Shown: positions 45,206 through 56,776 of the stretch, in pieces
Position numbering within the stretch: the stretch's first letter is position 1
How the letters are laid out: every line of letters starts with the position of its first letter
Assembly: GCA_020740775.1 (NCBI GenBank)
Contig: JAHEWK010000003.1
Coordinates: 3,844,001-3,908,000, forward strand
DNA: 64,000 nucleotides
Source: Ilyonectria destructans
Taxonomy: Eukaryota > Ascomycota > Sordariomycetes > Hypocreales > Nectriaceae
Direction: 5' to 3'
Program-made: the position numbers and the translations under genes
Notes under the pieces: generated by a model
The model's input: only the letters and a program-made list of their open reading frames with translations
Databases searched by the model: none
What the model was told of the DNA's origin: nothing

Positions 45206-45670
45206 ATGACTTGGATCTCCCGCGCCGTTACTGTGACCGGCCTTGTGCTCCTCGCCCACGCGTACGTCTCCAACTGATTCCGTATGCCACCCAGCTAACC
45301 GCCAGAATCTAGGTGCTACTCGGCACAGGAGCACTCAGCCATCGCGTCGGCGTCAGCGCAGCACGCCACGGCACAACAGCTATCAACACACTCCCTACCG
45401 ATCGATATATCCATCGAGGCATTGGCAGCGACACTGGTCGTGTGCCTAGGGCTAGTTCTGGGATCCCCGAAGCTACGACCGATCCGATGGCACGAGTGGG
45501 CTGGCAAGATTGAGCGGGAGGGAGCGGCCGGGTTCCGTTCGGGCAGCGGCGATGTGGACAAGGACTATCAGGGCAACCCATTTGGTGCGCTGGAGACGCG
45601 CCCAGGGTTCGTGGATATCCGCAAGCAGCGGCGTGACTTTGCAGACTGGGTCAAGGCTGGCAGCAAGTAA
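45206..45670 (+). CDS. EMC5: ER membrane protein complex subunit 5
   Basis: Two exons (45206..45261, 45313..45670) with a 51-base intron give 137 residues. Exon 1 encodes the first membrane helix (MTWISRAVTVTGLVLLAHA), and the joint gives ACYSAQEHSA. A luminal segment leads to LPIDISIEALAATLVVCLGL, the second helix, then the conserved LGSPKLRPIRWHEWAGKIE and cytosolic LETRPGFVDIRKQRRDFADW. This order is typical of EMC5/MMGT1. EMC5 is part of the transmembrane core of the EMC insertase, next to EMC6, whose gene lies 27 kb to the left. No single open frame shows the start, so it is visible only after splicing. Confidence 0.92.
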
Positions 45671-46222
45671 TGACGGCACCTTGAGAATGTGTACCAAATA
45701 CAGATGGATCTTGTGGTCCAGTTATGGCGCATTCGAGATTGTACAACGATCTTGGTCCGGGATCTTCTTCATCGGCTAGTAGTCTTGGGCCTTTCAATAG
45801 TCCCAAGGGACATGTCAACTGAGGACGACAAGCTCGCTAGATATCCGCCCCAGGAACCGATCATCCGACACTACTCCAAGCCAACTTATATCCTAGCGTA
45901 GACAAGATAAAGCGCCAGTATTGCTATGTAGGCGCACCGGGATCTAGGTACCTGATAGTCAGTGGGCTGTAGCGGTCCACTGACATGCCACCGCACCTTC
46001 CCTCTTGCCTCAGCGTCACCTTCCTTGACAAACTCTTAACAACCTTCAACACAAGGCAACAAAATTGGAAATATAACATTCCAAACGCTTTCTCATATCC
46101 CTCCCACAATCTTCATCCCAGGTTGAACTGGATTAGTGACTTTGCCCCCCCCCAACGTCTGCAATTCCTTGTAACCCTTCAACCATTCCTTCCCTGCAGC
46201 CTGTGACTGGCTCTTCTCGCAA
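45671..46222. other. Intergenic region between EMC5 and MSH5
   Basis: 552 bases: EMC5 3' flank and MSH5 promoter with a C-run near 46146. No gene recognised. Confidence 0.45.
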
Positions 46223-49200
46223 ATGCCACCTGTACATTCTTCAAGCGCGTCTGGCTCACGCCAAAGGGGTCGGGGTGGGAGAGCTGGTGGGAGAGCTAGT
46301 AGGCACAGCCAGCGGCCCAATCGCAGCAGCACCGTCTCGTCGTCAAGAACAGGCTCAACAAGGCGGCAACCACCGCGGAGATCCATCCCCCCGGTTCAGC
46401 GTCGGACACTGTCTTCTAGCCAGTCCTTCCGCTCTCCTCGCCCAGGGAACAGCTCGCAGGTTGATACGCCATCTTCCAGCGTCCGCAACTCAGGTCAACC
46501 AGCCTCGGTCGCTAGCGGCCAGGATGTCAGGGACCACAGCAGCCCCGAATCCGTGTTGAATGAAGTCATAATGGCCATTGACATGCGAGAAAAATCCACC
46601 ATTGGTTGTGCGTACTTTACCACGGAAGAAGGCGTCATACGAATTTCAGAGGACATTCCCATGGCAAATATGGACATCGCCGAACAATTCCTCATTCACG
46701 TCCAACCTACCACCCTGCTCATATCAGCCAGAGCTCCTGAAGAATTTCACGTGTATCTTGAAAAGCAATGTGCTTCTTCAGACGAAGGTACAATACTCCC
46801 AGCCTACTGTTTATCACCAACAAACATTATTGACCTTGTGTAGGGGGATCCTCTCATGGTGTCATTTTTCGTGGCTTGCAATCTTCTGAATTCTCACTCG
46901 ACTCCGCTTGTGAAAGATTGCTCAACCTCCAAGTCGCTCATTCACACTCTATCAAAGCGATCTTCTCAGGTGGCATTGACGGCGACCCACATGATGACGG
47001 TGTTCGCCAAGCAGATGGAGGTTTGAGACAGGAATCCCGAGTATTCAAGTCTCTCCGCTGTGGTGCATCCATCAATCTCAACAGTCATGTTTCCGTTCGT
47101 CGTTCCGAAACGTGTATATGTTGTTCGAAGAACTGATTCCTTCTAGGTCGGTTGCGCTGGTGCTGTGCTAGGTGATCTCCACCGCCGCCGGTCTGCTGGC
47201 TTCCTACCCGATGGACAGGTCGCAGGTGTTCTTTTCCGCGTTCAGTCGGTTGAGATGTTTTCGCTTTCAGCTTACATGTTTGTCAGCTCTGATGCTCTCT
47301 TATCCCTCCAACTTGTCCAGACCGAACTTCACCCAAACAGCCAGGCATTGGGTCCCAACCCGAACAAAGACAGCACCAAGGAGAGTCTATCGGTCTATGG
47401 CCTTTTTCACTATTTAGCGTGTACGCCTCAGGGCCGAACGCGATTACGACAGTTGTTTCTCCGCCCGGTGCGTGATATGGGATTAATCAGGGAGAGGCAG
47501 AAGACTATCTCGGCGCTACTCCAGCCCGACAATGCGGACAGTCTTGCCCAAATCACTTCACTCCTACACAAGATCCGAAACATTAGAACAACATTTACTC
47601 AATTAAGAAAAGGCATAGAGTTTCCGTCTGCTGGTCAGTCATTCGACAAGGGAGTATGGGCTACCATCCAAAATTTCACGGCTCAGATTTTAGGGCTGAG
47701 AGAGGCTGTGACATCGCTGAATGGATGTGCTGGTCTTGAAATAATTGACAAGGTAATTTTCCTGCATCTAAAATACATATTAAAGGAGCGTACTGATTAT
47801 ATCGTTCTGCAGCTCCTCGGTGGTCTTCCTCCCCCTAGTTTCGTTTCGGTCGGTGATATGATCAACAAAACGATTGATTTCGACCAGTCTAAATCTCGCC
47901 ATCGATCATCTGTCAAGGCTGGAGTGGATCATGAACTTGACGAGCTCAAGAGAAGATATGATGGAATGGACAGCTTCTTGACAGAAGTGGTCAATCACAT
48001 GAACCGAGAGCTACCAGAATGGGCTTGTCAGTATGTACGCTCTTGTATCTTTCTGCCTCAAATCGGGTTCCTCACTGTCGTTGAGCCGAACCCGGACACC
48101 GGCAACGGTCGTTATGAGGGTGAGGGTGCAGCTGGTGGGGCATGGGATAAACTTTTTGAGGCGGAGGGAGCTGTATGCTATAAAAACAGCTACATGAGAG
48201 AACTCGACGAAGAGTATGGAGATATGTACTGCCAGATCGGAGGTAAGAAGCTTCATTTTATGCCATCCTCCATACTAACCCCGGACCAGACAGGGAGGTT
48301 GAAATCATCCACTCGCTTGCCAACAGAATCATAGAACACGAGGATGCGCTTGTCTCGGCGTCGGATATTTGTGGCGAATTCGATGCCATCATGGCGCTGG
48401 CTCTGGGGGCAGACAAGTACGGATGGCGAGCACCCACCATGGTTGAGGCAAGTGTGATTCAGATCGAGGGCGGCCGTCACCCTCTGCAAGAACTCGTTGT
48501 GCCGTCTTTCGTACCCAACAACTGCCGCCTCGCATCGGGAGAATCCGATTGCGACGACGACGATCGGGAACTGCCGCAAGCCTTGGTTCTAACTGGGCCA
48601 AATCATTCCGGCAAAAGCGTATATCTCAAGCAAGTGGCCATCATCGTCTATCTCGCACATCTTGGTAGCTTTGTGCCTGCTAGCCAGGCCACGATCGGTC
48701 TCACAGACAAGATTCTAACATGCATGTCTACAAGAGAGAGCATGTCTGGGGCTGAAAGTGCATTTGCCAGAGACCTGAAGCAAGCGGCGTTGTCGACGAG
48801 ATGCTCAACTTCACAAAGTCTCGTTTTAGTAGACGAATTCGGGAAGGGGACCAACGCAGATGATGGTTCCGGCTTATTAGCCTCATTATTGAATCACTTT
48901 CTAGCCTTGAGGCGAAACTCACCACGGCTCCTAGTAGCAACCCATTATCATGAGATCTTCGAGGGAGGTTACTTACGGGAACACAAGGGTCTGTGTTTGG
49001 CCCACCTAGATGTGAGAGTGGACTGGAACGCACCACAGCCCGATGAACAGGTGACATACCTTTTTAGCCTTGCTTATGGACATAGTACCTCGAGTTTTGG
49101 GGGCAAGTGCGCAGCGCTGAACGGTGTCCCAAGCACGGTTGTTGAGCGGGCCGACGCGATTGCTTTGCTTCTAGCACAGAATGAGGACATCGGGGCAATT

Positions 49201-49356
49201 TGTACCCGACTATCACCGCAAGAAGAAAAGAAGCTAGATGAAGCGGAAAGAATAGCCAGAAGGTTTCTAGGTGAGGACTTTGGAGGAGATGGAAGTAACG
49301 TAAGCAGGGATGGTGGAAGGTCCGTCAAGAGTGCTTTGGAAGACTTGCTATCATAA
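46223..49356 (+). CDS. MSH5: Meiotic MutS homologue MSH5
   Basis: Five exons (46223..46787, 46844..47094, 47147..47752, 47813..48242, 48290..49356) give 972 residues. A disordered Ser/Arg/Gly-rich N-terminus of about 115 residues precedes the MSH5 core, which starts LNEVIMAIDMREKSTIGCAY. Lever and clamp regions include HYLACTPQGRTRLRQLFLRP and MDSFLTEVVNHM. The ATPase has Walker A GPNHSGKS near 719, Walker B LVLVDEFGKGTNADDGSG near 795 and the trans-signature STRESMSG. MSH5 pairs with MSH4 as a clamp on recombination intermediates to promote crossovers. It lacks the mismatch-reading N-terminal domain of MSH2/6. The donor of intron 2 (GTTCGT) is weak, and intron 3 is 60 bases without an in-frame stop. 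Confidence 0.9.
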
Positions 49357-49503
49357 GACCCGATGTCTACCGTTGGAGGAGACGCGGGCGTAAATATGGA
49401 CGGCGAAGGGAGAGCCGTAGTAATATTTCCGGAGGGGGTGTAGGAGCTCATGAGAAGGCTTCATTTCGACGTAGCACAGGGACAAAGGAAAAGAATAATG
49501 TGT

Positions 49504-50238
49504 TCACAACGTCTTTTGAAGAGTACCCGACTGGACTAACTGAGCAATAGCACGGACAAGCAAGTCATGCTCGATAGAGTGGATTCTTGTCTCCAAATCC
49601 TCGAGGGAGTCAGACTTGGAGCACTCAACCTCATGAACGAGGATAGGCGCTCCCCTGTCGACCTCAGCGATAACATAGTGCACCATGACGCCAGTCCGGC
49701 CATTCTGGAGGGTGCCAGCCTGGCAATCGGCATGAGCACGGGAAATGGCGCCTGCACCATCGTACTTGCCTATAACAAGACCAGTGAGTATATTGTGGCA
49801 GCATGATGTGAGTTAGTTAGTAATGAGGAGATACGTACCTGGCAGGGCGGGGTGGAGGTTGATGACGGGAATGCCAACAGCCTGGAGAGGGTCAAGGAAG
49901 GCCTTGGTGAAGACGTGCATCCAGCCAGCGAGGACAACCATGTGCGGCTTTTCGGCAGCAATCTTGTTGCCCAGGTCGGCGTCATAACGAGCGCGAGCCT
50001 CGTTGACCTTGCCGGCGTCCTTCTCGCCGGCCGCGTGGTAGCCCTTGTTGACGAGGTTGAAGTACTCGGAGGGCACACCAGCCAGCTCGGCGCGCTTGGT
50101 AGCGTAGGCCGTCTTGCGGTTGACGATGACTTTGGAGACGCGGGTGTTGGGGATCCGCCCATCGGCACAGGCGTCGAGAATGGCCTGCAAGTTGGACCCG
50201 TTGCCGGAGGCCATGACGAGAAGCGTAGTTTCGGCCAT
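49504..50238 (-). CDS. ADE8: Phosphoribosylglycinamide formyltransferase
   Basis: Two exons (50238..49839, 49769..49504) with a 69-base intron give 221 residues. The N-terminal MASGNGSNLQAILDAC is the GAR-binding loop. The catalytic Asn-x-His is in VINLHPALPG, and the intron splits that Gly codon, continuing KYDGAGAI. The third catalytic residue, an Asp, lies in the HYVIAEVDRGAPI segment. VVLAGWMHVFTKAFL is the folate-side loop. The enzyme transfers a formyl group from 10-formyl-tetrahydrofolate to GAR in purine synthesis. It is a monofunctional enzyme as in fungi, convergent with MSH5. A 12-base tandem repeat lies just upstream of the start codon. Confidence 0.93.
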
Positions 50239-51108
50239 GGTGATGGTTGACGGCGATGCGGGACACGATGCGAGACACGATGCGAGATACGATGTAAGGG
50301 TTTTCTAGGTGGTCTGCATTATCTTTTTCCAGTGGCCCTGTGGAGGGGAGCCGACATCCTCCGTGGTTCACTGCTGAACGGCTGGTGGATGAGACATTGG
50401 AGTAAGCGCCAGACGCCCCGCAAAACTCTGCTACCCAATGCTCAACGGGCGACTTTTCTGTCAGCCAGAAGCAGTTCCGTGATGATTGTGTATAATCCTA
50501 TGCCTCTGGCACTAATTCGTTCAAAAACGTGTTAACACTATGTTTAGCCAGGCGTATATGTACAACGAATTTGGATCATTCGAGACTGAACCCCGCTATT
50601 TGCTTCCTTCAATAAACCTGACGCCAAAATAACAAATTCAAAGCAAAGTCTATGCAAATCAACCCCAGGCCAGATTCTTTTGACCTTGGCCGTGACGTTA
50701 TCTCCAAGGCAAGATCTCATACTGGACCGTATCCGTCGGCCCAGTTGCCTACCATTGTAGGACTGGGATGGCGTCGTCCTGATGTGAAGCCAACCAAATA
50801 TTTAAGAAGTCCTGCATCATCATAACTCCCAGAGGTCAGCTAGAGAATGAGCTGCCTCATCAAAAAGACCAAAACGGCCAAAATGGCGCCGTATGAGGGG
50901 GACCATGGCATTTACGGCCTCGCCATCATTTTTGTGAACAGTGAACGACGTGTGTGCCGAATGACCCGCTATTTCCCGCACAATACTGCTCCAGGAGAGA
51001 CAATAGAGTATACAGTACAGGCCATTGTTCTCCAGCCGAGTACCAAGTACTGTCAGCTCGGCGGCTAACCGTGGCTTTGGCCCGTCGCAAAAGCAGGAGG
51101 CGGCTACA
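50239..51108. other. Intergenic region upstream of ADE8
   Basis: 870 bases with the ADE8 promoter on the left and the 3' flank of the GPI-type gene on the right. A 108-codon minus-strand open frame (50820..51146) overlaps the next gene's end and lacks a recognisable domain. Apart from the 12-base repeat nothing is seen. Confidence 0.45.
50255..50294 (+). repeat. 12-base tandem repeat in the ADE8 leader
   Basis: Three units of GATGCGAGACAC (first with one mismatch, third with one) plus a partial fourth lie 17 to 56 bases upstream of the ADE8 start codon, so they are probably in the 5' untranslated region. Confidence 0.8.
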
Positions 51109-51856
51109 TCAAATAACGACAATAAGCAGGCCGATAGCAATACCAAAGCCAGCTACCAGGACATTAACCCGTGTAGAGAAGGGAGCAGCTGATCCATACT
51201 CAGAGCACTGCGTAGCTTCCGAGCAAGCCTTAGAGCTCAAACTCGAACATATTGAGGTTGCCGAAGTGCCCAGGGCAGAACCGTCAGCCTCAACTGTGGT
51301 TCCTCCACCGCCGGGCACAGCAATGGTCACACCGTATTGGCCGCCGCTACCGAGGACCGTCACACAGGCATCGTAATTTTCTGAGCACACATCGACGGCA
51401 GAGTTGCAGGCGTCGCTATCGGCGTATGAGGTCGGGGCGTACGGGAACGAGAAGTATGAGTTGGAGACGTAGGACGCGATCGCAGTCGGGTTACCGGTAG
51501 CTGAGGCCGGTGCTGCTCCGGTACAGACGGCGCTGCGACGAGGTTAGTATAGCGGACGCAAGTTCGGGAAGCCGCACTCACCCGGAAGGGCAACAAGCCG
51601 GGCTGTTATCGGCATCGAGAGCGCATGTCTGTCCGTCCTGGCAGCAAATGTCGCTAAATTGAGCACCGAGGTCCTTCGAGCACTGGAATGTATTGGAGGG
51701 ACATGAATCAGCCCTCCTGAAGAGAAACGAGGCTGCGGGCACGTAAGACGCTGCGGGTACGTCAGAGGCTGTTAGTGTCGCAACGGCAAGGACTGCGATA
51801 GCTGAGGGCAGCCGGCCCGCAAGCAATGCCAGCGACAGCCAGCCCTGGCGGATCAT
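51109..51856 (-). CDS. Cysteine-rich, probably GPI-anchored surface protein
   Basis: Two exons (51856..51582, 51532..51109) with a 49-base intron give 232 residues. An N-terminal hydrophobic signal (WLSLALLAG and an Ala/Val-rich stretch) is followed by a cysteine module with CPSNTFQCSK, DICCQDGQTC and PACCPSG, a pattern common in fungal cell-surface proteins. A central region with further cysteines follows, then a Ser/Thr segment and a C-terminal hydrophobic tail (VNVLVAGFGIAIGLLIVVI) preceded by small residues, fitting a GPI-anchor signal. The ATG at 51856 was chosen because the frame upstream has no ATG. The function is not known. No family name is assigned. Confidence 0.75.
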
Positions 51857-52420
51857 GATGACGATGTCGGAGGATGGGGTCAAGAGGTCGAAGCGGTGTG
51901 TTCAGAAGATGCCAACGGAGTATGTATGCACTTAGGATGAGGCGAGGGAGATGGATAGATATTTGTGAGTGGCCAAGCAAGAAACAGGGACCATCAGGCG
52001 CTGGAACGGCAGCCGGGGGTGGCTTTTTCCTCTTTGCCGTCGCGCGGACTCCGGGTCAGGGTTCTGGGACGATGTCCGACGGTGGGGTGGTGATTGAATG
52101 CTTGTCTCGCTGTCCCATCCTGTCGCAGTGCATGGTTGTGCAGCAGGCCTTGGGCTCCTAGGTCGGCTCAGTCTGGGGCTGACCCGACCTGGATACGGGA
52201 GGTGACAAGGCGTGGAATGATGTCATTGGTGGTTGGGCCAGTTGACCGAGCAACCCCGCATCCACAGCCCACCAAGCAACCGCTCCCTGGCCGTCAAATG
52301 CCTCCTAGTCAACCCTTAGTTCGTAGGTGGTTCATTAATAAGTGTACTATGTAGTAGACTACGTAAAGACAAGGTGAATAATATGCATACAAGGGGGCCC
52401 TGTTCCGCCGTGAATCATCA
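51857..52420. other. Intergenic region upstream of the GPI-type gene
   Basis: 564 bases: promoter of the GPI-type gene and 3' flank of the next minus-strand gene. TAGTAGACTACGTA-like AT-rich sequence near 52351. No gene recognised. Confidence 0.4.
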
Positions 52421-53317
52421 TCAATGGCCCCGGACGTGGGCCAGGATCTGTCTCAACCGGTCAAGTGCCTTCGTTTCTGGTGCCTGGGTGGGGACGGCTT
52501 CCCTGGAAGACAACTCTTCCACCTCGCGCCGAGCCTCCGCCGCCAGCGGCTCCAGGTCGCCCCAAACCTGGTCAGTGTATGAGGAGAGAACGTCGCTCCA
52601 TTGATGGAGCCAGATGCTTCGTGCCTCGTCTAGGTTCCTGGTCCCTAGGTGGAGCTGCGCATCCTCGGCCGAGGCAGCCGGCTGGCTGAGAAAGTCCGGG
52701 GTGAAGTTGAGCATATCGTCCCAACGGGGCTCGAGATGTGTGGAATTGAAGAGGGCTTCTCGAAGCTTGGCCGCCGCCTCGGGAGATAGATCGTCGTCTT
52801 CGGCCGTATCAGTATGAGCTCCCAAGTCAAGCCCATCGTCGGGTCCATCGAGCAGATTGACAACTGCTGCGCCGTCCACCCTCTGTTGCTCGACGAATGA
52901 TGAATCTCGTTGATATAACTGCTGATGGTGATGCTGTTGCTCAAAGTCCAAAGAAGACCCAGACCCAACAAAATCATTAAACGCCTGAGATGCCGTGCTG
53001 GTGTCCAATGATGTTTGCATTCTTATGGAATCGCCCATTCCCGTCGAGTGCAGCCTATGCGCCGATGCCTCACCTGCCGTTGACGAAGCCCTGTCAATGT
53101 TGCTGAAGCTCGCCGCGCCCTTTTCCCCAACTTGCTGGCTGGCTAGGTCAGGGCCACCAGTTACTGCGTTGAGCGCCAACCTCCCGGACGCTTGGAGGCG
53201 GTTGGCGATGGATCTAGAGGCACTGGTAGATGCATCTTTCTCCTTACCCTTGGTATTGTTGGATATTCTGCCATCGCCCTCCCGCGCATTACTCCCAGTC
53301 TTATCATGTTCTTCCAT
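52421..53317 (-). CDS. Uncharacterised acidic protein
   Basis: Single exon of 298 residues from the ATG at 53317; the frame extends five codons further up without an ATG. The N-terminal two thirds are Ser/Gln/Asp-rich and probably disordered, with an HHHQQ patch near the middle. The last 110 residues look folded: RWDDMLNFTPDFLS, then ARSIWLHQWSDVLSSYTDQV, WGDLEPLAAEARREVEEL and LDRLRQILAHVRGH, a likely helical domain with conserved-looking Trp residues. No signal peptide or membrane segment. I do not recognise the family, and no function is proposed. It is divergent from the PP2A B55 gene over 1.6 kb. Confidence 0.65.
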   Translation of the reverse strand: MEEHDKTGSNAREGDGRISNNTKGKEKDASTSASRSIANRLQASGRLALNAVTGGPDLASQQVGEKGAASFSNIDRASSTAGEASAHRLHSTGMGDSIRMQTSLDTSTASQAFNDFVGSGSSLDFEQQHHHQQLYQRDSSFVEQQRVDGAAVVNLLDGPDDGLDLGAHTDTAEDDDLSPEAAAKLREALFNSTHLEPRWDDMLNFTPDFLSQPAASAEDAQLHLGTRNLDEARSIWLHQWSDVLSSYTDQVWGDLEPLAAEARREVEELSSREAVPTQAPETKALDRLRQILAHVRGH

Positions 53318-54946
53318 GCTGAAAGTCTCCACTGGTCGACGACGTGGGGGAGACGGGCTGGTGAGTTTCGTTGTGGCTGGATCGAGGAGGAGAAACGTAG
53401 ATAGTTTGCACGATACTATACGAACCCGGATTTAGAGAGTGGTAGTATTCCGGTAGTCAAGCTAGATTTAAATATAGTTTATGCGACTAGCTTCTCGCCG
53501 AGGTGAAGAAGCCGACGTAACTTCCTGCGCATGCATGACAATGGCGGACGAGCGGGTGCGGATCCGGCCGGGTTCTGCTTGTGAGGCCGAGGTCGAGGGA
53601 GATAATCGTACGAATGGTAGCAATTCGCACATGCTCGCTTGCCCAATTAGGGAGCTATCTACAGCACCGGAAACGGACACAATCCCCCACGTGCCGACCT
53701 ACCTTCCCTGGCCACCCTCTATCCTCGTAGGCTCGGCTCGAAGGTCACCCGAGCCACTCGGCTGCAAGCCCATTACATTCGATGCGTCAGGCAGCTAGAC
53801 AGGGCCGGGTTGCGGTGGGTGAGGTGAGGTGAGGTGAGGTGAGGTGGGCGAGGCGAGGGGTGAGTTGGAGTTGGTCAGGTTCCTGGGTTTTTAGTGGAGG
53901 GGGTTTTCCACCCCGCCGTTACCTCTGGCCAGCAGGGAGCAAGCACCTCAGTCAGCATGGAAGGGATGGAAGTTGAGGTGGACCGCCCTCTGAACAGCTG
54001 CAGTGGAGGTACCTCCAGCGCCTCGTCCAGGTGGCACCAGCAGCTCCAGCACCCATTGCAGCACTAGGCACAGTGAATGCGTCCAGGCGGGGCACCCAGC
54101 AGTCAGTCGTGTGGGAAGCATTGGAGCGGTACCTAAGGCACCGCACCGGAGCGCAGAGCTTCGAGGTACCTCAGGTGTTAACCAAGGATGGACATGCTCT
54201 CAGCAGTGCGGTTGGGTACTTCTGGACCCAACCAACCACAAAGCACCCACCCGTACCTCACACCTCATCGAGCACACGCACCAACCCCATCACACCTGTC
54301 CCGTCCGATCCCAAATCAAACTTGCACCTCACCCTTGGGCCCTGCTGCGTCACATCCCTCGCCCCAAACTCGTCCTCTCGACCATCTCTCGCTCGCCGCG
54401 GCATCCCTTGGCCTTCATCCTCGCTCGCCTCTTCCCCTCCCACGCGGTCCTGTCCGACATAGCGACCGCCTCTCCGCCTTGCCGCCTCTCCGCCACTCCG
54501 TGTCGCTGCTGCTAGCTGCTGCTGCCCTCGCGCCCGCCGCCCGCCCACTCTCAACCCACCAACGACCGCCTCGAACGCCGGCCGACCTACATCATCCATC
54601 ACCACCACCTCCAACACCACCCTTCCGCCTCCACCCCGATCGTCGCCCGTTGCCTACTCCCGCTGAAATACCGGCAGACGACAACCACATCGACGACGAC
54701 TACGACTGCCAACGACGACACCGCCCGCCTCTTGCAAGACTAGGCGTGTCCTGCTGTAGCTCTTCTCCCGACCATCTCCTTCCACCTTGCCCACGCAAGC
54801 TCCGCCGCTCATCCCCAGCAACCTGCCTTGGTCCATCCCCCTCCCTGGCCCCTCGCCCTCACCAGACTTTCTTTCACCTCTCCTCTTCAATCTCTCTAGA
54901 TACCCGCCCGCACCCCGTCTAGCCCCCGCTATCGCTGCTCCCCAAA
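53318..54946. promoter_or_regulatory. Divergent region of the acidic-protein and PP2A B55 genes
   Basis: 1.63 kb. It holds a GGTGA microsatellite and several AGGTACCT-type palindromes (near 54008, 54164). The last 700 bases are C-rich, pyrimidine-biased sequence fitting a long 5' leader of the B55 gene. Long Pro/Ser-rich open frames in this leader lack domains. Confidence 0.45.
53818..53847 (+). repeat. GGTGA pentamer tandem repeat
   Basis: Five perfect GGTGA copies followed by one GGTGG, in the intergenic region upstream of the PP2A B55 gene. Simple microsatellite. Confidence 0.85.
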
Positions 54947-56776
54947 ATGGTCGATAGCGAAGCGAACTCCCCCACGTGGAAGTTCACTCAGTATGCTCCC
55001 ACTACCCCACCTATTGTATCTTGGTCTTCGTCTTGCTAAGCTCATGCTCGCAGGTGCTTTGGTGACAAGGGCGATGTTGAGGACATCACTGAAGGTATGT
55101 TCTTTGCCCCTCTCCCTGTTTTTTTTTACTTGGATGTGCTGACCGCTCCCCCTCTCCTGCTGTAGCCGACATCATCTCAACGGTCGAGTTCGACCATACT
55201 GGCAACTATCTCGCCACGGGAGACAAAGGCGGGCGCGTCGTGTTGTTCGAGCGAAACGAGACGGTATGTTCTTCCTCCCAACTGCCCACCTGACTGCAAC
55301 CAGTCTCCGCCACTGACACCATTCCGTCACCATTCTCGTCCCTTCCAACCCTGCACTGCCCCATGTATCGCCGTCTCTAACATCCCGATAGAAAAAGACT
55401 TGCGAGTACAAGTTTCACACCGAGTTCCAATCCCATGAGCCCGAGTTTGACTACCTAAAGTCCCTCGAGATTGAGGAAAAGATCAACAAAATCAAGTGGT
55501 GCCGTCGACAAAACTCCTCTCACTACCTGCTATCCACCAACGACAAGACCATCAAGCTTTGGAAAGTCTTCGAGAAGTCACTCAAAGTCGTGGCTGAAAA
55601 CAACCTCTCTCACGATGTCACTCCTGGCAGTCTGGCCGGCGGTGGTGGTGCTCCTCGACCCCTCCCAGCCCACCAGTTTCGGAATGCCGCCGATCTAAAG
55701 CTGCCTCGTCTCACACATCACGATACCGTCGTCGCCGCCGTGCCGCGCCGAACTTACGCCAACGCCCATGCCTACCACATCAACAGCATTTCTGTCAACA
55801 GTGACGGAGAGACCTTCATCAGCAGCGATGATTTGCGCATCAACCTGTGGAACCTCAACATCCAAGACCAGAGCTTTAACATCGTCGACATCAAGCCTGC
55901 TAACATGGAGGAGCTGACCGAGGTCATTACAGCTGCCGAGTTCCACCCCATGAGCTGCAACTGGTTCATGTACGCTAGTTCAAAGGGTACAATCAAGCTT
56001 GCCGACATGCGAGAGAGCGCCCTGTGCGACCAGCACGCGAAATGTTTGTATCCCCAATCTCGCGTAGGCCTACGATGGGCTAGGAGGGCTCCCGCTGACA
56101 CATCCCAGTATTCGAGCAAGAGGAGGACCCATCCTCAAGGTCATTCTTTTCTGAAATTATTTCGTCCATCTCCGATGTTCGATTTTCGTACGATGGCCGA
56201 TATATTCTTTCTCGCGACTACCTCACAGTCAAAATTTGGGATATCAACATGGAGCGACAGCCCGTCAAGACGATACCGATCCACGAGCATCTGCGCCCGC
56301 GATTGTGCGACACGTACGAGAACGACAGCATATTTGACAAGTTTGAGGTGGTATTTTCGGGCGATGCCAAGAACGTCATGACGGGCAGCTACAACAACAA
56401 CTTCATGATTTACCCGTCAGACCCCGACAAGGAGGTCGAGGTCGTTCTCCAAGCCGATAAGTCGGCCTTCAAGGCGAAGAAGGTCGGAGTACCCACCCCC
56501 ATCAACTCGTCGACGAGCCCGACTTCTACCAATGGCAGTAAGAAGGGTGGCTCACGGGCAGGAAGCCCTGGTGGGCAGGGTCAGAGAATGCGGAAGGAGA
56601 CGGACGCCGATCAGATCGACTTCAACAAGAAGATCCTACACATGAGCTGGCATCCGTTCGAGGATAGCATTGCAATTGCTGCGACAAACAATGTGAGTTG
56701 CGGAAAAGTACGGTACCTAGAAGGTTTGCAGCAGCTAACATGTCGATTGCAGCTCTTCGTCTTCTCAGCACTCTAG
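54947..56776 (+). CDS. CDC55: PP2A regulatory subunit B55 (Cdc55)
   Basis: Six exons (54947..54990, 55054..55094, 55166..55263, 55392..56043, 56109..56692, 56753..56776) give 480 residues. The WD40 propeller starts with WKFTQCFGDKG, built across the first joint, then [20 protein letters not shown] and [19 protein letters not shown]. Later blades contain [21 protein letters not shown], the joint-made [35 protein letters not shown] and [14 protein letters not shown] Gly/Ser-rich insertion lies before [13 protein letters not shown]55 directs PP2A to substrates in mitotic exit, septation and morphogenesis. The last exon codes only LFVFSAL and a stop; intron 5 is 60 bases with no in-frame stop. 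Confidence 0.95.

Noticed and set aside
47172..47417. An alternative plus-frame inside MSH5 exon 3
   Set aside because: The MSH5 frame has family motifs on both sides; this frame has none.
54188..54922. A 244-codon Pro/Ser-rich open frame before CDC55
   Set aside because: C-rich leader DNA gives artificial Pro/Ser/His coding; several overlapping frames look the same.
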